In this document: positions 1 through 9,071 of the stretch, in pieces | Numbering within the stretch: position 1 is the stretch's first letter | Layout: every line of letters starts with the position of its first letter | From: CALODL01 sp942492115 | GTDB taxonomy: Bacteria > Planctomycetota > Phycisphaerae > UBA1845 > CAIVHJ01 | Assembly (NCBI GenBank): GCA_942492115.1 | Contig: CALODL010000037.1 | Span: 15,275 to 79,274, forward strand | Length of the DNA stretch: 64,000 nucleotides | Direction: 5' to 3' | Notes under the pieces: model-generated | The model's database searches: none | The model's input: the letters and a program-made list of their open reading frames with translations, nothing else | Told to the model about the DNA's origin: nothing | Translations under genes and position numbers: made by a program

Positions 1-1265
1 CGCTTGCCAGCACGTTGCAGAATGGCCAGAAGGTTCGACAGGTGTGCGCTGAAGGTGCTCAGTGATTGTTCGAGACTCTGTTCATCGCCGACATCCAGGC
101 AGATATGCTTGTACACGGGGAGTGTCGAACCCGGATCGACAGGAATTGGAATACCCGCCTGGGTCATGACCGCGAGAAGTCCGGCCGTCTTGAGGCTCAC
201 GGTCTTGCCGCCGGTATTCGGACCGGTCACGACGAGTAGATCGAAGTCGTCTCCGACACGAATGTCGATTGGTACGACTTGCTCACCGCGACCTGCTTCA
301 CTGAACAGTTCGAGCAACACTGGATGTCGCGCTCCGTGGAGATCGAGGATACCTCGATCGTTGACCTCCGGGCACAATGCGTTGCGTTTGAGGGCGTAGC
401 GTGCCTTGGCGGCAATCATGTCGATGATTGCTGCGACGCGCATGCTCTCGATGATCTCGTCCTCGTGGCGATGAACCTCCCGGATCAACTCGAAGAGGAT
501 GCGACCTATTTCTTCGTTCTCGCGAGCCCGGAGCTTGATGATGCTATTGTTCAACTCCACGGCCGGGGCCGGCTCGATGAACAATGTGGAGCCCGAATCC
601 GAGCTGCGGTGAACGATGCCCGGGATACGTCCGCGGTGTTCGGCCTTCAGTGGCAACACCAGTCGATCATTATGGAACGTGGTGCTGCCGTATTGCAGGA
701 GCTTGACATAGCGGCGCTGTTTGAGCATGCGCTCGAATACGTTGTTGATTTCACGTCGGGCTGCGTCGATCGAACGGCGGATCGTGGCGAGTTTCTCACT
801 TGCTCCGTCGAGGACCTCGCCACGGGCATCGATCGCCCGGGAAATGTGATTGGCGACCGGAGTCAGGTCGGTCATTCGTCCGGCGAACCGCCCCAGTAAC
901 GGCGACCGTTCGCGGACGCTGCTCAGCCATGTCAGAGTCGGACCTGTCAACGCGAGGCTGACGTGGACGTCGGCGAGGTCTTGGGCGGACAGCGCATCCG
1001 GGCGACCGGACTGGCTGACCCGATCGATGATGTCGCGCATGCCGATCAGTGGCGGCCAGCCGTGATCGGGGACGACCTCGATCATGTCGTTGACTTCAGC
1101 AAGCCATTGCCGGACGTGCTCGAGGCTGGCCGAAGGTCGGATTGTGCACACCAGCGCGCGGCCCTGTGGCGTGGCGCAGCCGTCGGCAACGCGTTCGCGG
1201 ATGACATCAAACTGGAGTTTTTCAAGTGTGTGGGCGTCCATGTCTCGAAAACCAGCGCAATCCAT
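1..1265 (-). CDS. mutS2: MutS2-family DNA mismatch/recombination ATPase, C-terminus cut by window edge
   Basis: Reverse-strand reading gives an N-terminus around DAHTLEKLQFDVIRERVA, followed by the MutS core and clamp helices and then the ABC-type ATPase with Walker A GPNTGGKT (near base 220). MutS2 acts on branched DNA or collided ribosomes rather than in classical mismatch repair. Only about 420 residues are inside the window, so the rest of the ATPase and any C-terminal Smr nuclease domain lie beyond base 1. The chosen ATG at 1265 overlaps the TGA of the upstream helicase gene (TGATG), which suggests translational coupling; an in-frame ATG at 1241 is an alternative and gives a start closer to typical MutS2 proteins. 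Family assignment is firm; the presence of the Smr domain is not visible here. Confidence 0.93.
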   Translation of the reverse strand, partial: MDCAGFRDMDAHTLEKLQFDVIRERVADGCATPQGRALVCTIRPSASLEHVRQWLAEVNDMIEVVPDHGWPPLIGMRDIIDRVSQSGRPDALSAQDLADVHVSLALTGPTLTWLSSVRERSPLLGRFAGRMTDLTPVANHISRAIDARGEVLDGASEKLATIRRSIDAARREINNVFERMLKQRRYVKLLQYGSTTFHNDRLVLPLKAEHRGRIPGIVHRSSDSGSTLFIEPAPAVELNNSIIKLRARENEEIGRILFELIREVHRHEDEIIESMRVAAIIDMIAAKARYALKRNALCPEVNDRGILDLHGARHPVLLELFSEAGRGEQVVPIDIRVGDDFDLLVVTGPNTGGKTVSLKTAGLLAVMTQAGIPIPVDPGSTLPVYKHICLDVGDEQSLEQSLSTFSAHLSNLLAILQRAGK

Positions 1266-3283
1266 CAATTCCACAGTTGCTTCAGCCAGTCATCGGGGTG
1301 CCCCATATCGGGGCCGCCGCCGAGCGTATCGCGACTGGCCGCCTTTTCCTCCAGCAGCGCTTTGACTTCCTGAGTGATGAAACGACTGACCAGGGCGTGA
1401 CTGTGCGCGTCACTCAATCCCTTGTTCCGATGATAGTAGCGCAGTGGGAAGTAAAGATACAAGTGATCCCGCGCACGCGTGAGAGCAACGTAGAGCAAAC
1501 GACGTTCTTCATCCAGCCCATCGTCCTCGCCGAGGGCCATGTCGGACGGAATCATGCCGTCGGCGACATGTAGTACGTGAATGACATCCCACTCGCAACC
1601 CTTGGCAGAATGGATCGTGCTCAGTGTCAGATAGTCCTCGTCGAGATGCGGAGCCTGCGCGAAATCGGAAGTCGCATTGGGAGGGTCGAGACTGAGGTCT
1701 GCGATGAAAGTGCTGCGCGATGTGTACCGCGCTGCGAGTCCTGAAAGCTGTTCGCAATCGCGTTGCCGAGCATTCCAATTGACGTATTTCTGTTGCAGCA
1801 ATCCATCGTACAGTGCACGGATGCGCTCGACCTGTACAGCCAGCGTCTCGCGCGCCGCGGTTTGCTGGCAGTCACGAATGATATGGCGAAATTGTTCGAA
1901 GTGCTCACGAGCTGGTGGGGGGACTTCGGGGGGAGCGTCCAACAAACGGGCGATGGGGGTCTTCGAATCGTGTTGGCCGACTCCGAGTTCGGTCATGACC
2001 CGATTGGCGATGCGCGGCCCGATACCGTCCATCAACTGCAGTATTCGATACCAGCTCAACTCGTCGTGGGGGTTCTCGAGAATGCGCAGGAATGACAGCA
2101 GGTCCTTGACATGTGCGGCTTCGATGAACTTCAGTCCCCCGAACTTGTGGAATGGAATATTGCGGCGGGACAATTCTACCTCGAGTTGGTCGCTGTGGTG
2201 TCCAGCGCGCATCAGCACGGCCTGGCGGTTGAGCGGAATGCCATCTTCGAGATGATCCAGGATGTTCTCACATACGATCCTGCACTGTTCGGCCTCATCT
2301 ATGCATTGGATCAGCGTGGGCTTGTGTCCCCCGGGCCGAACGGCTCGCAGGGTCTTGGCGTGTTGACGGGCTGCGGGGGCAATGACCTCGTTGGCCACAT
2401 CCAGAATAGGCTGGGTCGAGCGGTAGTTGGTCTCGAGCGTGACGCGCGTCGTGCCCGTGTATTGCTCCGGGAAATCAAGCATGTTTTCGACCGTTGCTGC
2501 CCGGAAGGAGTATATGGATTGTGCATCGTCGCCCACGACCGTTAGATTGCGTCGTTCATCGCACATCGCGCGCAGAATATCCGCTTGGAGCGGGTTGGTG
2601 TCCTGATACTCATCAACAAGAATGTAATCGAACTTCTGTGTGATACTGTGACGTGCGGAGCTGTGGCACAGTGCTCGCCAGTACAACAGCAGATCGTCGA
2701 AGTCCAGCAACTGAGCCGTGCGTTTGCGAGTCGCATAGGTTTCGAAGATCAGTCGAATGTCGTCGAGTTCGTCTGCGCACCATGGAAAGTACTGGTCAAG
2801 TACGACCTTCAGTTTTCGCTGTGTACTGACTACGCGCGAGTAGATCCCAACCAGTGTCTGGGGCCGCGGAAATCTGCGTTCACGGGTTTTCAGGTCGAGG
2901 GTGCTGCGGATGAGGCTCATCAACTCGGAGGCATCGGCTTCGTCCATGACGGAGAAGCCGTCATGCAGCCCGACCGCGGCGGCATAGACACGCAAGAGCC
3001 GATGTGCAATGGCGTGAAACGTACCACCCCATATTTGCACGGGGGTACCATCAGTGATGAGCGCCCGGGCGCGATTGACCATTTCCGCGGCGGCGCGGCG
3101 GGTAAATGTCAGCAGACAGATTCTCTCGCTGGCGACACCATGATTGATGAGGTATGCGACTCTGCTTGCAAGGGTCTTGGTCTTGCCAGTTCCGGCACCC
3201 GCGATGATGAGCAGCGGACCATCCCCATGGCGCACCGCAGCAGATTGTTGTGGATTGAGTGACTCCAGCCATTCGTCAGGCAC
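1265..3283 (-). CDS. UvrD/PcrA-like superfamily 1 DNA helicase (short form)
   Basis: 672 residues with all SF1A helicase signatures: Q-motif LNPQQSAAV near the N-terminus, Walker A GAGTGKT, motif II LVDEYQDTNP, motif III VVGDDAQSIYSFR, motif IV with ETNYRST, motif V STIHSAKGCEWD and motif VI YVALTRARDHL. It should unwind DNA 3' to 5' at the expense of ATP. It is about 50-100 residues shorter than PcrA and ends shortly after motif VI, so it lacks the C-terminal RNA-polymerase-interacting segment seen in the second UvrD gene of this window (62496-64000). The stop codon overlaps the mutS2 start, so the two probably form a repair operon. Assignment to UvrD rather than Rep or RecB is by overall similarity and is not certain. 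Confidence 0.92.
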   Translation of the reverse strand: MPDEWLESLNPQQSAAVRHGDGPLLIIAGAGTGKTKTLASRVAYLINHGVASERICLLTFTRRAAAEMVNRARALITDGTPVQIWGGTFHAIAHRLLRVYAAAVGLHDGFSVMDEADASELMSLIRSTLDLKTRERRFPRPQTLVGIYSRVVSTQRKLKVVLDQYFPWCADELDDIRLIFETYATRKRTAQLLDFDDLLLYWRALCHSSARHSITQKFDYILVDEYQDTNPLQADILRAMCDERRNLTVVGDDAQSIYSFRAATVENMLDFPEQYTGTTRVTLETNYRSTQPILDVANEVIAPAARQHAKTLRAVRPGGHKPTLIQCIDEAEQCRIVCENILDHLEDGIPLNRQAVLMRAGHHSDQLEVELSRRNIPFHKFGGLKFIEAAHVKDLLSFLRILENPHDELSWYRILQLMDGIGPRIANRVMTELGVGQHDSKTPIARLLDAPPEVPPPAREHFEQFRHIIRDCQQTAARETLAVQVERIRALYDGLLQQKYVNWNARQRDCEQLSGLAARYTSRSTFIADLSLDPPNATSDFAQAPHLDEDYLTLSTIHSAKGCEWDVIHVLHVADGMIPSDMALGEDDGLDEERRLLYVALTRARDHLYLYFPLRYYHRNKGLSDAHSHALVSRFITQEVKALLEEKAASRDTLGGGPDMGHPDDWLKQLWN

Positions 3284-3423
3284 GCGGCAAACTCCCGGGG
3301 TGGATGACAGACCAACGAAATCCTGCGGTAGAGCTTAACGGGATCGGGTACTCTTCGCAGAGGCATGGCGCCCATTGTGGTGGCGGCTGGGAACCCGTCA
3401 TTGTGGCGGACTTGGGGTTGGGT

Positions 3424-3452
3424 TTGACACCGGCCATGGCCCCAAACATAAT
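3424..3452 (+). promoter_or_regulatory. Sigma-70-type promoter for the sua5-phosphatase/rpiB operon
   Basis: TTGACA at 3424-3429, a 17-base spacer and CATAAT at 3447-3452. The predicted transcription start near 3459 lies only about 10 bases before the ATG at 3470, and no Shine-Dalgarno sequence is visible in that short leader, so the transcript would be nearly leaderless. Confidence 0.6.
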
Positions 3453-3469
3453 GACTCTTCGATTCAAAC

Positions 3470-4594
3470 ATGGCGACGAAAGTCCTAACTGCAACTGAAC
3501 CCGAAAGTTACGGACCTGCCGTTGCGCAGGCAGCTGAGGTGCTGCGCGCGGGCGGTCTCGTGGCCATTCCCACCGAGACGGTCTACGGCATCGCCGTGTC
3601 TGCCGATGTGTCGGATGCGGTCGAGCGACTTCGCGAGCTGAAAGGCCAGGCGCGTCATGGCCCATTCACCGTGCACATCAGTCGCTCAGCGGATGCGGAG
3701 CAATTCACCAATGGTCTGACCGGTCAACAACGGCGGGTGGTCCAACGCGGATGGCCAGGCCCGCTGACCATTATATTCGACGTGCCGGATCCGACCCGGA
3801 CACCGGTCGCGTCTGGCCGAGACCCGGGTTTCATCGATCGTGTTTTTCACGACGGGTCCGTTGGATTGCGTTGTCCAGATCTGGCCGCCGCTCGCGACGT
3901 CCTCGCTGAGGCCGGATGCGTGTGTCTGGCCACCAGCGCCAACGCCCACGGTCAGCCTCCTCCAGCGTCTGCGGCCGAGGTCATCGAGCACCTCGATGGC
4001 CAGGTCGATCTCGTGCTCGATGCAGGACCGTCCAACTATGCGAAGGCTTCTACGATCATTCGGCTGCGCGATCGGCGTGCCGAGGTTCTGCGTGCTGGCG
4101 TGATCGATGAGAGAATGATTCAGCGTTTCATGCATACGACGATCGTCCTCGTGTGCACGGGGAACACATGTCGCAGCCCAATGGCAGAAGGCTTGCTCAA
4201 GAAGCAGTTGGCGGATCAACTGGGGTGCGCGGCTGCTGAACTTGATCACGAAGGGTATCGTGTTGTGTCGGCGGGAACATATGCCGTCGACGGTGCTCCC
4301 GCGACACCAGAGGCCGTGCAAGCCATGGCGGAATTGAACATCGACATCACGAATCACCGGTCAACGGCCCTCGGCCGAGACCTGGTCGATCAGGCGCAGA
4401 TCATTTTGTGCATGACCCCTTCACACAAAGCGGTCGTTGATTCGCTCGGTCCTGATGCGGCTGGCAAGTCGTTTTTGCTCGGCGGTCACGAGGCCGTAAC
4501 CGATCCCATTGGAGGGGCTGTCGGAGACTATCGGCAGTGTCGTGATCAGATTGCCCAGGGGCTTACCAGGCAGCTGACGGAGAGGATCCTATGA
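3470..4594 (+). CDS. Fusion of threonylcarbamoyl-AMP synthase (Sua5/YrdC) and arginine-type low-molecular-weight phosphatase (YwlE-like)
   Basis: 374 residues. Residues 10-215 form a YrdC/Sua5 domain (IPTETVYGIAV near 33-43, PGPLTIIFDVP near 96-106, SANAHGQPPPASA near 156-168), which makes threonylcarbamoyl-AMP for the t6A37 tRNA modification. Residues 224-374 are a low-molecular-weight phosphatase with the P-loop C229-TGNTC-R235 followed by SPMAEG and a later DPIGGAVGDY general-acid segment. The threonine at 233 is the residue that in Bacillus YwlE favours phosphoarginine over phosphotyrosine, so protein-arginine phosphatase is the better guess; this specificity is inference. The order Sua5, phosphatase, RpiB mirrors Bacillus ywlC-ywlE-ywlF, here with the first two fused. 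The TGA overlaps the rpiB ATG by four bases. No McsB-type arginine kinase is in the window. Confidence 0.9.
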   Translation: MATKVLTATEPESYGPAVAQAAEVLRAGGLVAIPTETVYGIAVSADVSDAVERLRELKGQARHGPFTVHISRSADAEQFTNGLTGQQRRVVQRGWPGPLTIIFDVPDPTRTPVASGRDPGFIDRVFHDGSVGLRCPDLAAARDVLAEAGCVCLATSANAHGQPPPASAAEVIEHLDGQVDLVLDAGPSNYAKASTIIRLRDRRAEVLRAGVIDERMIQRFMHTTIVLVCTGNTCRSPMAEGLLKKQLADQLGCAAAELDHEGYRVVSAGTYAVDGAPATPEAVQAMAELNIDITNHRSTALGRDLVDQAQIILCMTPSHKAVVDSLGPDAAGKSFLLGGHEAVTDPIGGAVGDYRQCRDQIAQGLTRQLTERIL

Positions 4595-5043
4595 AAATAG
4601 CTGTCGGCAGTGACCATCGCGGTTTTGCAGCCAAGGAAGTCATCAAAGAGACGCTGGAGACGCGTGGGATCGAGGTTGTTGACTTCGGGACGCACGGCAA
4701 CGAGAGCTACGATTATCCCGATGCCGCATTTCCCACTGCCCTTGCCGTCGCTGATGGGTCCTGCGACCTCGGTGTGTTGTGTTGCGGCACTGGAATCGGC
4801 ATGTCCATCGCAGCCAACAAGGTCGGGGGGATTCGGGCATCGTTGTGCCATGACGAACTGACCGCGGAGATGGCGCGACGGCACAATGACGCCAACGTTC
4901 TGTGTCTGCCGGTTGATCTGTTGAGCGATGATGCAGTTCGCGGAGTTGTTGACGTATGGCTCGACACTACCTTTGACGGTGGCCGCCACGAGCGCCGTGT
5001 CAACAAGATCTCATCATTCGAGCGGGGCCCCCATCAAGCCTGA
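4591..5043 (+). CDS. rpiB: Ribose-5-phosphate isomerase B (RpiB/LacAB family)
   Basis: 150 residues starting MKIAVGSDHRGFAAKE, with the typical SDHRG phosphate-binding start, CCGTGIGMSIAANKV (catalytic Cys and the anion-hole loop) and ARRHNDANVLCLP. It interconverts ribose-5-phosphate and ribulose-5-phosphate in the cytosol. The ATG overlaps the stop of the upstream fusion gene (ATGA), so it is the second gene of a two-gene operon. It converges with the EF-G-like gene, leaving only 48 bases between the two stops. Confidence 0.95.
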   Translation: MKIAVGSDHRGFAAKEVIKETLETRGIEVVDFGTHGNESYDYPDAAFPTALAVADGSCDLGVLCCGTGIGMSIAANKVGGIRASLCHDELTAEMARRHNDANVLCLPVDLLSDDAVRGVVDVWLDTTFDGGRHERRVNKISSFERGPHQA

Positions 5044-5091
5044 CGATTGGTGGGCACGCGCAGAAACCGTCACACCAACAGGTTGCCAACG

Positions 5092-7134
5092 TTAGCTGGC
5101 AGCGGCAGAGGCCTCTTCCTTGGCTTTCTTTGCATTGTCGATGATCTGCTGCTGGACAGTACTGGGCACTTGATCGTAATGACTGAGTTCCATGGAGTAA
5201 CTGCCCTGTCCACCACTGATACTCGAAAGTGTCGAACTGTAGTTGGCTGCTTCGGACAAGGGGACCAGTGCTTTGATCAGTGCGAATCCACCCGGCAGCA
5301 TATCCTGTCCCAGTGGGCGTCCGCGGCGTGATGCCAGATCGCCCTGGATGTCGCCGACATTGTCGCTGGGCACGGTCACTTCCATATTGACGACGGGCTC
5401 GAGCAAGATCGGGCCGGCCTTCATGAACGCCTCTTTGAATGCCTGGCGCCCTGCGATCTGGAAAGCGATGTCTTTGCTGTCCACCGGGTGAGTCTTCCCG
5501 TCGATCAGGCGGACTTTCACGTCGACGACAGGGTAGCCGGCCAGCACGCCTTCAGCCATTTGCGCACGAACACCCTTGTCGACGCTGGGACGGAACTGTT
5601 GGTCGATTGCGCCGCCGAAAATCTCATCGACGAATTCATATCCTGCTGATCGCTCATTGGGCTCGACGCTGATAATCACCCGGCCAAACTGGCCCGCGCC
5701 ACCCGACTGCTTCTTGTGCGTATATTCAACATCCTTGACCGGTTTTGTAATGGTCTCGCGGTATGGGATGCGCGGCGGACGCGTATCGACTTCAAGTTTG
5801 AAGTAGCGCTCCATGCGTCCGAGGATCGTCCGCAGGTGGAGTTCACCCATCCCGTGAATCACCAATTCGCTTGTTGCGGCATCACGTTCGTGACGGAAGC
5901 ACGGGTCTTCGTCGGCAAAGCGGGTCAGGGCGGCCGAGATCTTGTCGCCGTCTCCTCGGGCTTTGGGGGAGATGGCCATCGAGAACATGGGAACCGGCGT
6001 CTCGGGCAGAACGACTGTGCCGGTGGTCGAGCCACTGACGACGGTGTCTCCAACGCTGAGATCGAGCTTGGCCACGCCGATGATGTCACCGGCAATACCT
6101 GTGTCTGTTTCGGAGTGTTCGGCCCCGATCATCGAGTGCAGGTGACCCGCCTTGAAACCCTTGGTTTCCTTGATGGTATGAATCTGCGTATCCGATTTGA
6201 GCTCGCCGCGCAAGCAGCGGATGGCGCTATACTTGATGTTACTCTTGGGGTCACTGAGGATCTTGAATACGACGCCGACGAAATCGCCATCCGGTGTCTG
6301 CTCGATGACCGTTGTGTCGTCGCCGTTCCGCAGTTCGCGCGCCCGCGCTGCGGTGGGGTCCGGGCAGAAGGTCTTGATGGCATCGAGAAGTTCGGTGATG
6401 CCAACATCATTGATGGCATTGGTGAACACGATTGGTACGAGGACGCCTGCTGACACCGCGCGGGCCGCCGTGGCCGCAAGTTTCGACTCATCGAGCTCGC
6501 CACCGAGGTATTTCTCCATGAGTGCATCGTCGACGCCCACGATGGCTTCGACGACTTTCTCGTGCATACTCGCGGGATCCGAGAAATCGGAGTCACCACT
6601 GTCATTCTGGAAGCAGTCGACGATTGATGTTCCGCCCCCCGAAGGCAGATTGACGGGCACGCATTCCTGCCCGAAGCTGTCCTGGATCTGTGTAATCAAT
6701 TCGTCGAAATTGACATTCTCACCATCGATGCGGTTGACCACGATCATGCGCGCCACACCTGCCGTCGCGGCACGCTGCATCATTTTCCGAGTATTGACCT
6801 GCACTCCATCCTTGGCCGCAATGACGCAGATGGCCATGTCGGCTGCGCCCAACGCACTGATCGCCTGACCGGCAAACCCTGCCGTTCCAGGTGTGTCGAT
6901 CAGGTTGATGCGGGTGCCCTGGTAGTCGACGTAGCTCACGGCACTGTCAATGGAACAGCCCTTGTCTTTCTCATCGTCCGCATAGTCCAAGTGCGAAGAC
7001 TTGTCGCTCACACTGCCCAGGCGGCGTGTGGCTCCGGTTTTGAACAGGATGGCTTCGGCGAGCGATGTCTTGCCGGAACCTCCATGGCCGACCAGTGCGA
7101 CGTTACGAATATCCTTAATGGAATAACTGGGCAT
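5092..7134 (-). CDS. Elongation factor G-like translational GTPase (EF-G2 type)
   Basis: 680 residues with the five-domain EF-G layout: GTPase domain (G1 GHGGSGKTS at 16-24, G3 DTPG at 80-83, G4 NRID), domain II, then domains III-V (FAD­EDPCFR-type region, HGMGELHL, the domain IV GGAGQFGRV segment). G1 is SGKT rather than the AGKT of housekeeping EF-G, and the residue after DTPG is Thr84 where canonical EF-G has the catalytic His. This matches the EF-G2 side branch, whose role in translocation is unclear. Start at 7134 has GAGGAG seven bases upstream; the longer open frame to 7275 lacks this. A promoter lies just upstream at 7187-7214. Ends in an Ala/Lys-rich tail. Confidence 0.88.
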   Translation of the reverse strand: MPSYSIKDIRNVALVGHGGSGKTSLAEAILFKTGATRRLGSVSDKSSHLDYADDEKDKGCSIDSAVSYVDYQGTRINLIDTPGTAGFAGQAISALGAADMAICVIAAKDGVQVNTRKMMQRAATAGVARMIVVNRIDGENVNFDELITQIQDSFGQECVPVNLPSGGGTSIVDCFQNDSGDSDFSDPASMHEKVVEAIVGVDDALMEKYLGGELDESKLAATAARAVSAGVLVPIVFTNAINDVGITELLDAIKTFCPDPTAARARELRNGDDTTVIEQTPDGDFVGVVFKILSDPKSNIKYSAIRCLRGELKSDTQIHTIKETKGFKAGHLHSMIGAEHSETDTGIAGDIIGVAKLDLSVGDTVVSGSTTGTVVLPETPVPMFSMAISPKARGDGDKISAALTRFADEDPCFRHERDAATSELVIHGMGELHLRTILGRMERYFKLEVDTRPPRIPYRETITKPVKDVEYTHKKQSGGAGQFGRVIISVEPNERSAGYEFVDEIFGGAIDQQFRPSVDKGVRAQMAEGVLAGYPVVDVKVRLIDGKTHPVDSKDIAFQIAGRQAFKEAFMKAGPILLEPVVNMEVTVPSDNVGDIQGDLASRRGRPLGQDMLPGGFALIKALVPLSEAANYSSTLSSISGGQGSYSMELSHYDQVPSTVQQQIIDNAKKAKEEASAAAS

Positions 7135-7186
7135 GAAAAACTCCTCGGGCAATCGTAAATGCTTGCAAGGAAAAGTCGAATGAGTG

Positions 7187-7214
7187 ATTATAAGCAACTC
7201 ACTCGGGCGCTCAA
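7187..7214 (-). promoter_or_regulatory. Promoter for the EF-G-like gene
   Basis: On the minus strand TTGAGC (7214-7209), a 16-base spacer and a perfect TATAAT (7192-7187), about 50 bases upstream of the start codon. It sits in the 101-base divergent gap shared with the aminotransferase gene. Confidence 0.5.
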
Positions 7215-7235
7215 GTGCTGCACAGTGGACATACC

Positions 7236-8411
7236 ATGAAGCTATCCGCAAAAGTCGAGGCATTGCGTGAATCACCCACGTTGGAGGTCACCAGACGAGC
7301 CAAGGAATTGGCCGCTGCAGGCCACGACGTGGTGACCTTCGGGGTCGGCCAGCCGGATTTCCCGACTCCGGACAAGATTCGGCAGGCGGCGACCCAGGCG
7401 CTGAACGAGGGGCGCACCGGGTATGCAATCCCGTCGTCAGGTCTGCTGGCGGCGCGGCAAGCGGTGTGCGGCAAGTTTCTTCGCGATTGCAATCTTCATT
7501 ACGAGCCCGCGCAAGCCATTGTCACCGTCGGGGGCAAGGAGGCGTTATTCCTGGCTTTCACGGCTTTGCTCGATGATGGCGACGAGGTCATCTTGCCCGC
7601 ACCGTACTGGGTGAGTTATCCAGATCAAATCCGTCTTGCGGGCGGACGGCCGGTGATCGTGCAGGGCGATCCGTCCCGAAAGTTTAGAATCACCCCCGCC
7701 CAGCTCAAAGCATCTTTGACGCCCCGGACACGCGCGGTCGTCTTGAACTACCCCAGCAATCCAGGTGGATTTACTTATGATCGGCAAGATCTCGAGGAGA
7801 TCGCTGCTGTATTGCAGGGCACGGATGTCGTTGTGCTCTCCGATGAGATGTACGATCGCTTGACGTATGGTTGCACCCATGTCAGTTTCGCGGCGTTGGA
7901 CCAGGATACTTACGCCAGGACCATTACGTTCAATGCAACATCCAAAAGCTACGCCATGACGGGCTGGCGCCTCGGTTTTGCCGCAGGCGCAGAGGATGTG
8001 ATCGCGGCCATGGCCAAGTTGCAGAGCCAGACGACCAGCGGGGCAACCCACTTCGGGCAGTACGGGCTCATCGAGGCGCTCACCGGTGATCAGCAGTGCG
8101 TCGAGCAGATGCGTGCGGTGTTCGATCGCCGACGGCAGCTGATGTACGACGGTTTGTGCCGATTTCCAGGCGTGACGTGCGTAGAGCCTGCCGGCGCGTT
8201 TTATTGCTTTCCGGACGTGTCCGGGACCTATGCCAGACTGGGCGTGAAGTCGTCGGTCGAGTTCGCGAGCAAAGTCCTGAATGAGGTTCACGTGGCCGTC
8301 GTGCCGGGTGCAGCATTCGGTTGTGATCGTCACGTCCGCCTGGCCTACGCAGTGAGTGACGAGCACATCGCAGAGGGGTTGGGGCGGCTCCAACGCCTGC
8401 TGGCCTGTTGA
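7236..8411 (+). CDS. Class I PLP-dependent aminotransferase (aspartate aminotransferase type)
   Basis: 391 residues starting MKLSAKVEAL. It shows VGQPDFPTPDKIRQAA, the NYPSNPGG motif, SDEMYDRLTY and the PLP lysine in SKSYAMTGWRLGFAAG, followed by the conserved C-terminal Arg region (VRLAYA). It fits the Igamma aspartate aminotransferases that transfer the amino group between aspartate or related acids and 2-oxoglutarate. ATG 7236 is chosen over an in-frame GTG at 7215 because the family begins at this point. Divergent from the EF-G-like gene, with no functional link apparent. Substrate is inferred from family only; prephenate or kynurenine transamination cannot be excluded. Confidence 0.92.
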   Translation: MKLSAKVEALRESPTLEVTRRAKELAAAGHDVVTFGVGQPDFPTPDKIRQAATQALNEGRTGYAIPSSGLLAARQAVCGKFLRDCNLHYEPAQAIVTVGGKEALFLAFTALLDDGDEVILPAPYWVSYPDQIRLAGGRPVIVQGDPSRKFRITPAQLKASLTPRTRAVVLNYPSNPGGFTYDRQDLEEIAAVLQGTDVVVLSDEMYDRLTYGCTHVSFAALDQDTYARTITFNATSKSYAMTGWRLGFAAGAEDVIAAMAKLQSQTTSGATHFGQYGLIEALTGDQQCVEQMRAVFDRRRQLMYDGLCRFPGVTCVEPAGAFYCFPDVSGTYARLGVKSSVEFASKVLNEVHVAVVPGAAFGCDRHVRLAYAVSDEHIAEGLGRLQRLLAC

Positions 8412-8495
8412 TGTAGGGCACTCCCTCCGCATGCAGCGTGGACCTTGACGTCGGGACGGCTAGCGGAGCGTTCAGGCAGCGCCTAGAATACCGCC

Positions 8496-9071
8496 ATGTA
8501 TGGTTCATGCCTCGAGGAGCACGCGGGTCTGCAGCTCCGCCATCATCATGCAAGGTTTTCAGCGACCATCGCAAAATGGGTGCGAAGCGCCGACCATCTG
8601 CGGTGGTTGGCTCCGGGAACCACGCCACCTCTGACTGCACTGAAGGTGGACGGGTGGGCGAATGACGGTGATGTACCCATGCTCTATTGGCATGTGGACC
8701 AAGCTCGACCGGTCGCGTACGGTGAACTGAACCGTTTGGCGGGCCACCCGCGCTCGTGGTGGATCGGCCACCTGATCGTCGACCCGGCCCGCCGTGGCCG
8801 CGGGATCGGCCGTCGTTTTGCACAGGACATCGTCCAATTGGCCTTTGAGAAATGTCTGGCTGAACATCTGTCGCTCGTCGTGTTCCCGGGCAATCAGCAT
8901 GCGATCAGCTGCTACCGCAAAGCCGGCCTGGCTGAAGACGGCATGCAGACTCAACGGTGTGGCCCGCGCGGGGTCCGGGCGAGGCTCCTGCGAATGAGTC
9001 TTTCCCGCCGTCGATACTATTCCGGTTGGGCGCAGTGTGATAACTGCCGTCCCGCGGCGGCGCGGCTCTGA
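8496..9071 (+). CDS. GNAT-family N-acetyltransferase
   Basis: 191 residues. The acetyl-CoA-binding motif A is seen as IVDPARRGRGIGRRF (near 90-104) and motif B as FPGNQHAISCYRKAGL (near 129-144). The N-terminal part (KWVRSADHLRWLAPGT) resembles stand-alone GNATs that acetylate small molecules or protein N-termini. The substrate cannot be named. Its TGA overlaps the ATG of the MMPL transporter (TGATG at 9069-9073), so the two are co-translated. The last 25 residues are basic and Cys-containing and may be a non-conserved tail. Confidence 0.85.
   Translation: MYGSCLEEHAGLQLRHHHARFSATIAKWVRSADHLRWLAPGTTPPLTALKVDGWANDGDVPMLYWHVDQARPVAYGELNRLAGHPRSWWIGHLIVDPARRGRGIGRRFAQDIVQLAFEKCLAEHLSLVVFPGNQHAISCYRKAGLAEDGMQTQRCGPRGVRARLLRMSLSRRRYYSGWAQCDNCRPAAARL

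Noticed and set aside
279..899. Long plus-strand open frame across the left end
   Set aside because: It is antisense to mutS2, whose reverse-strand translation has clear MutS core and Walker A sequence.
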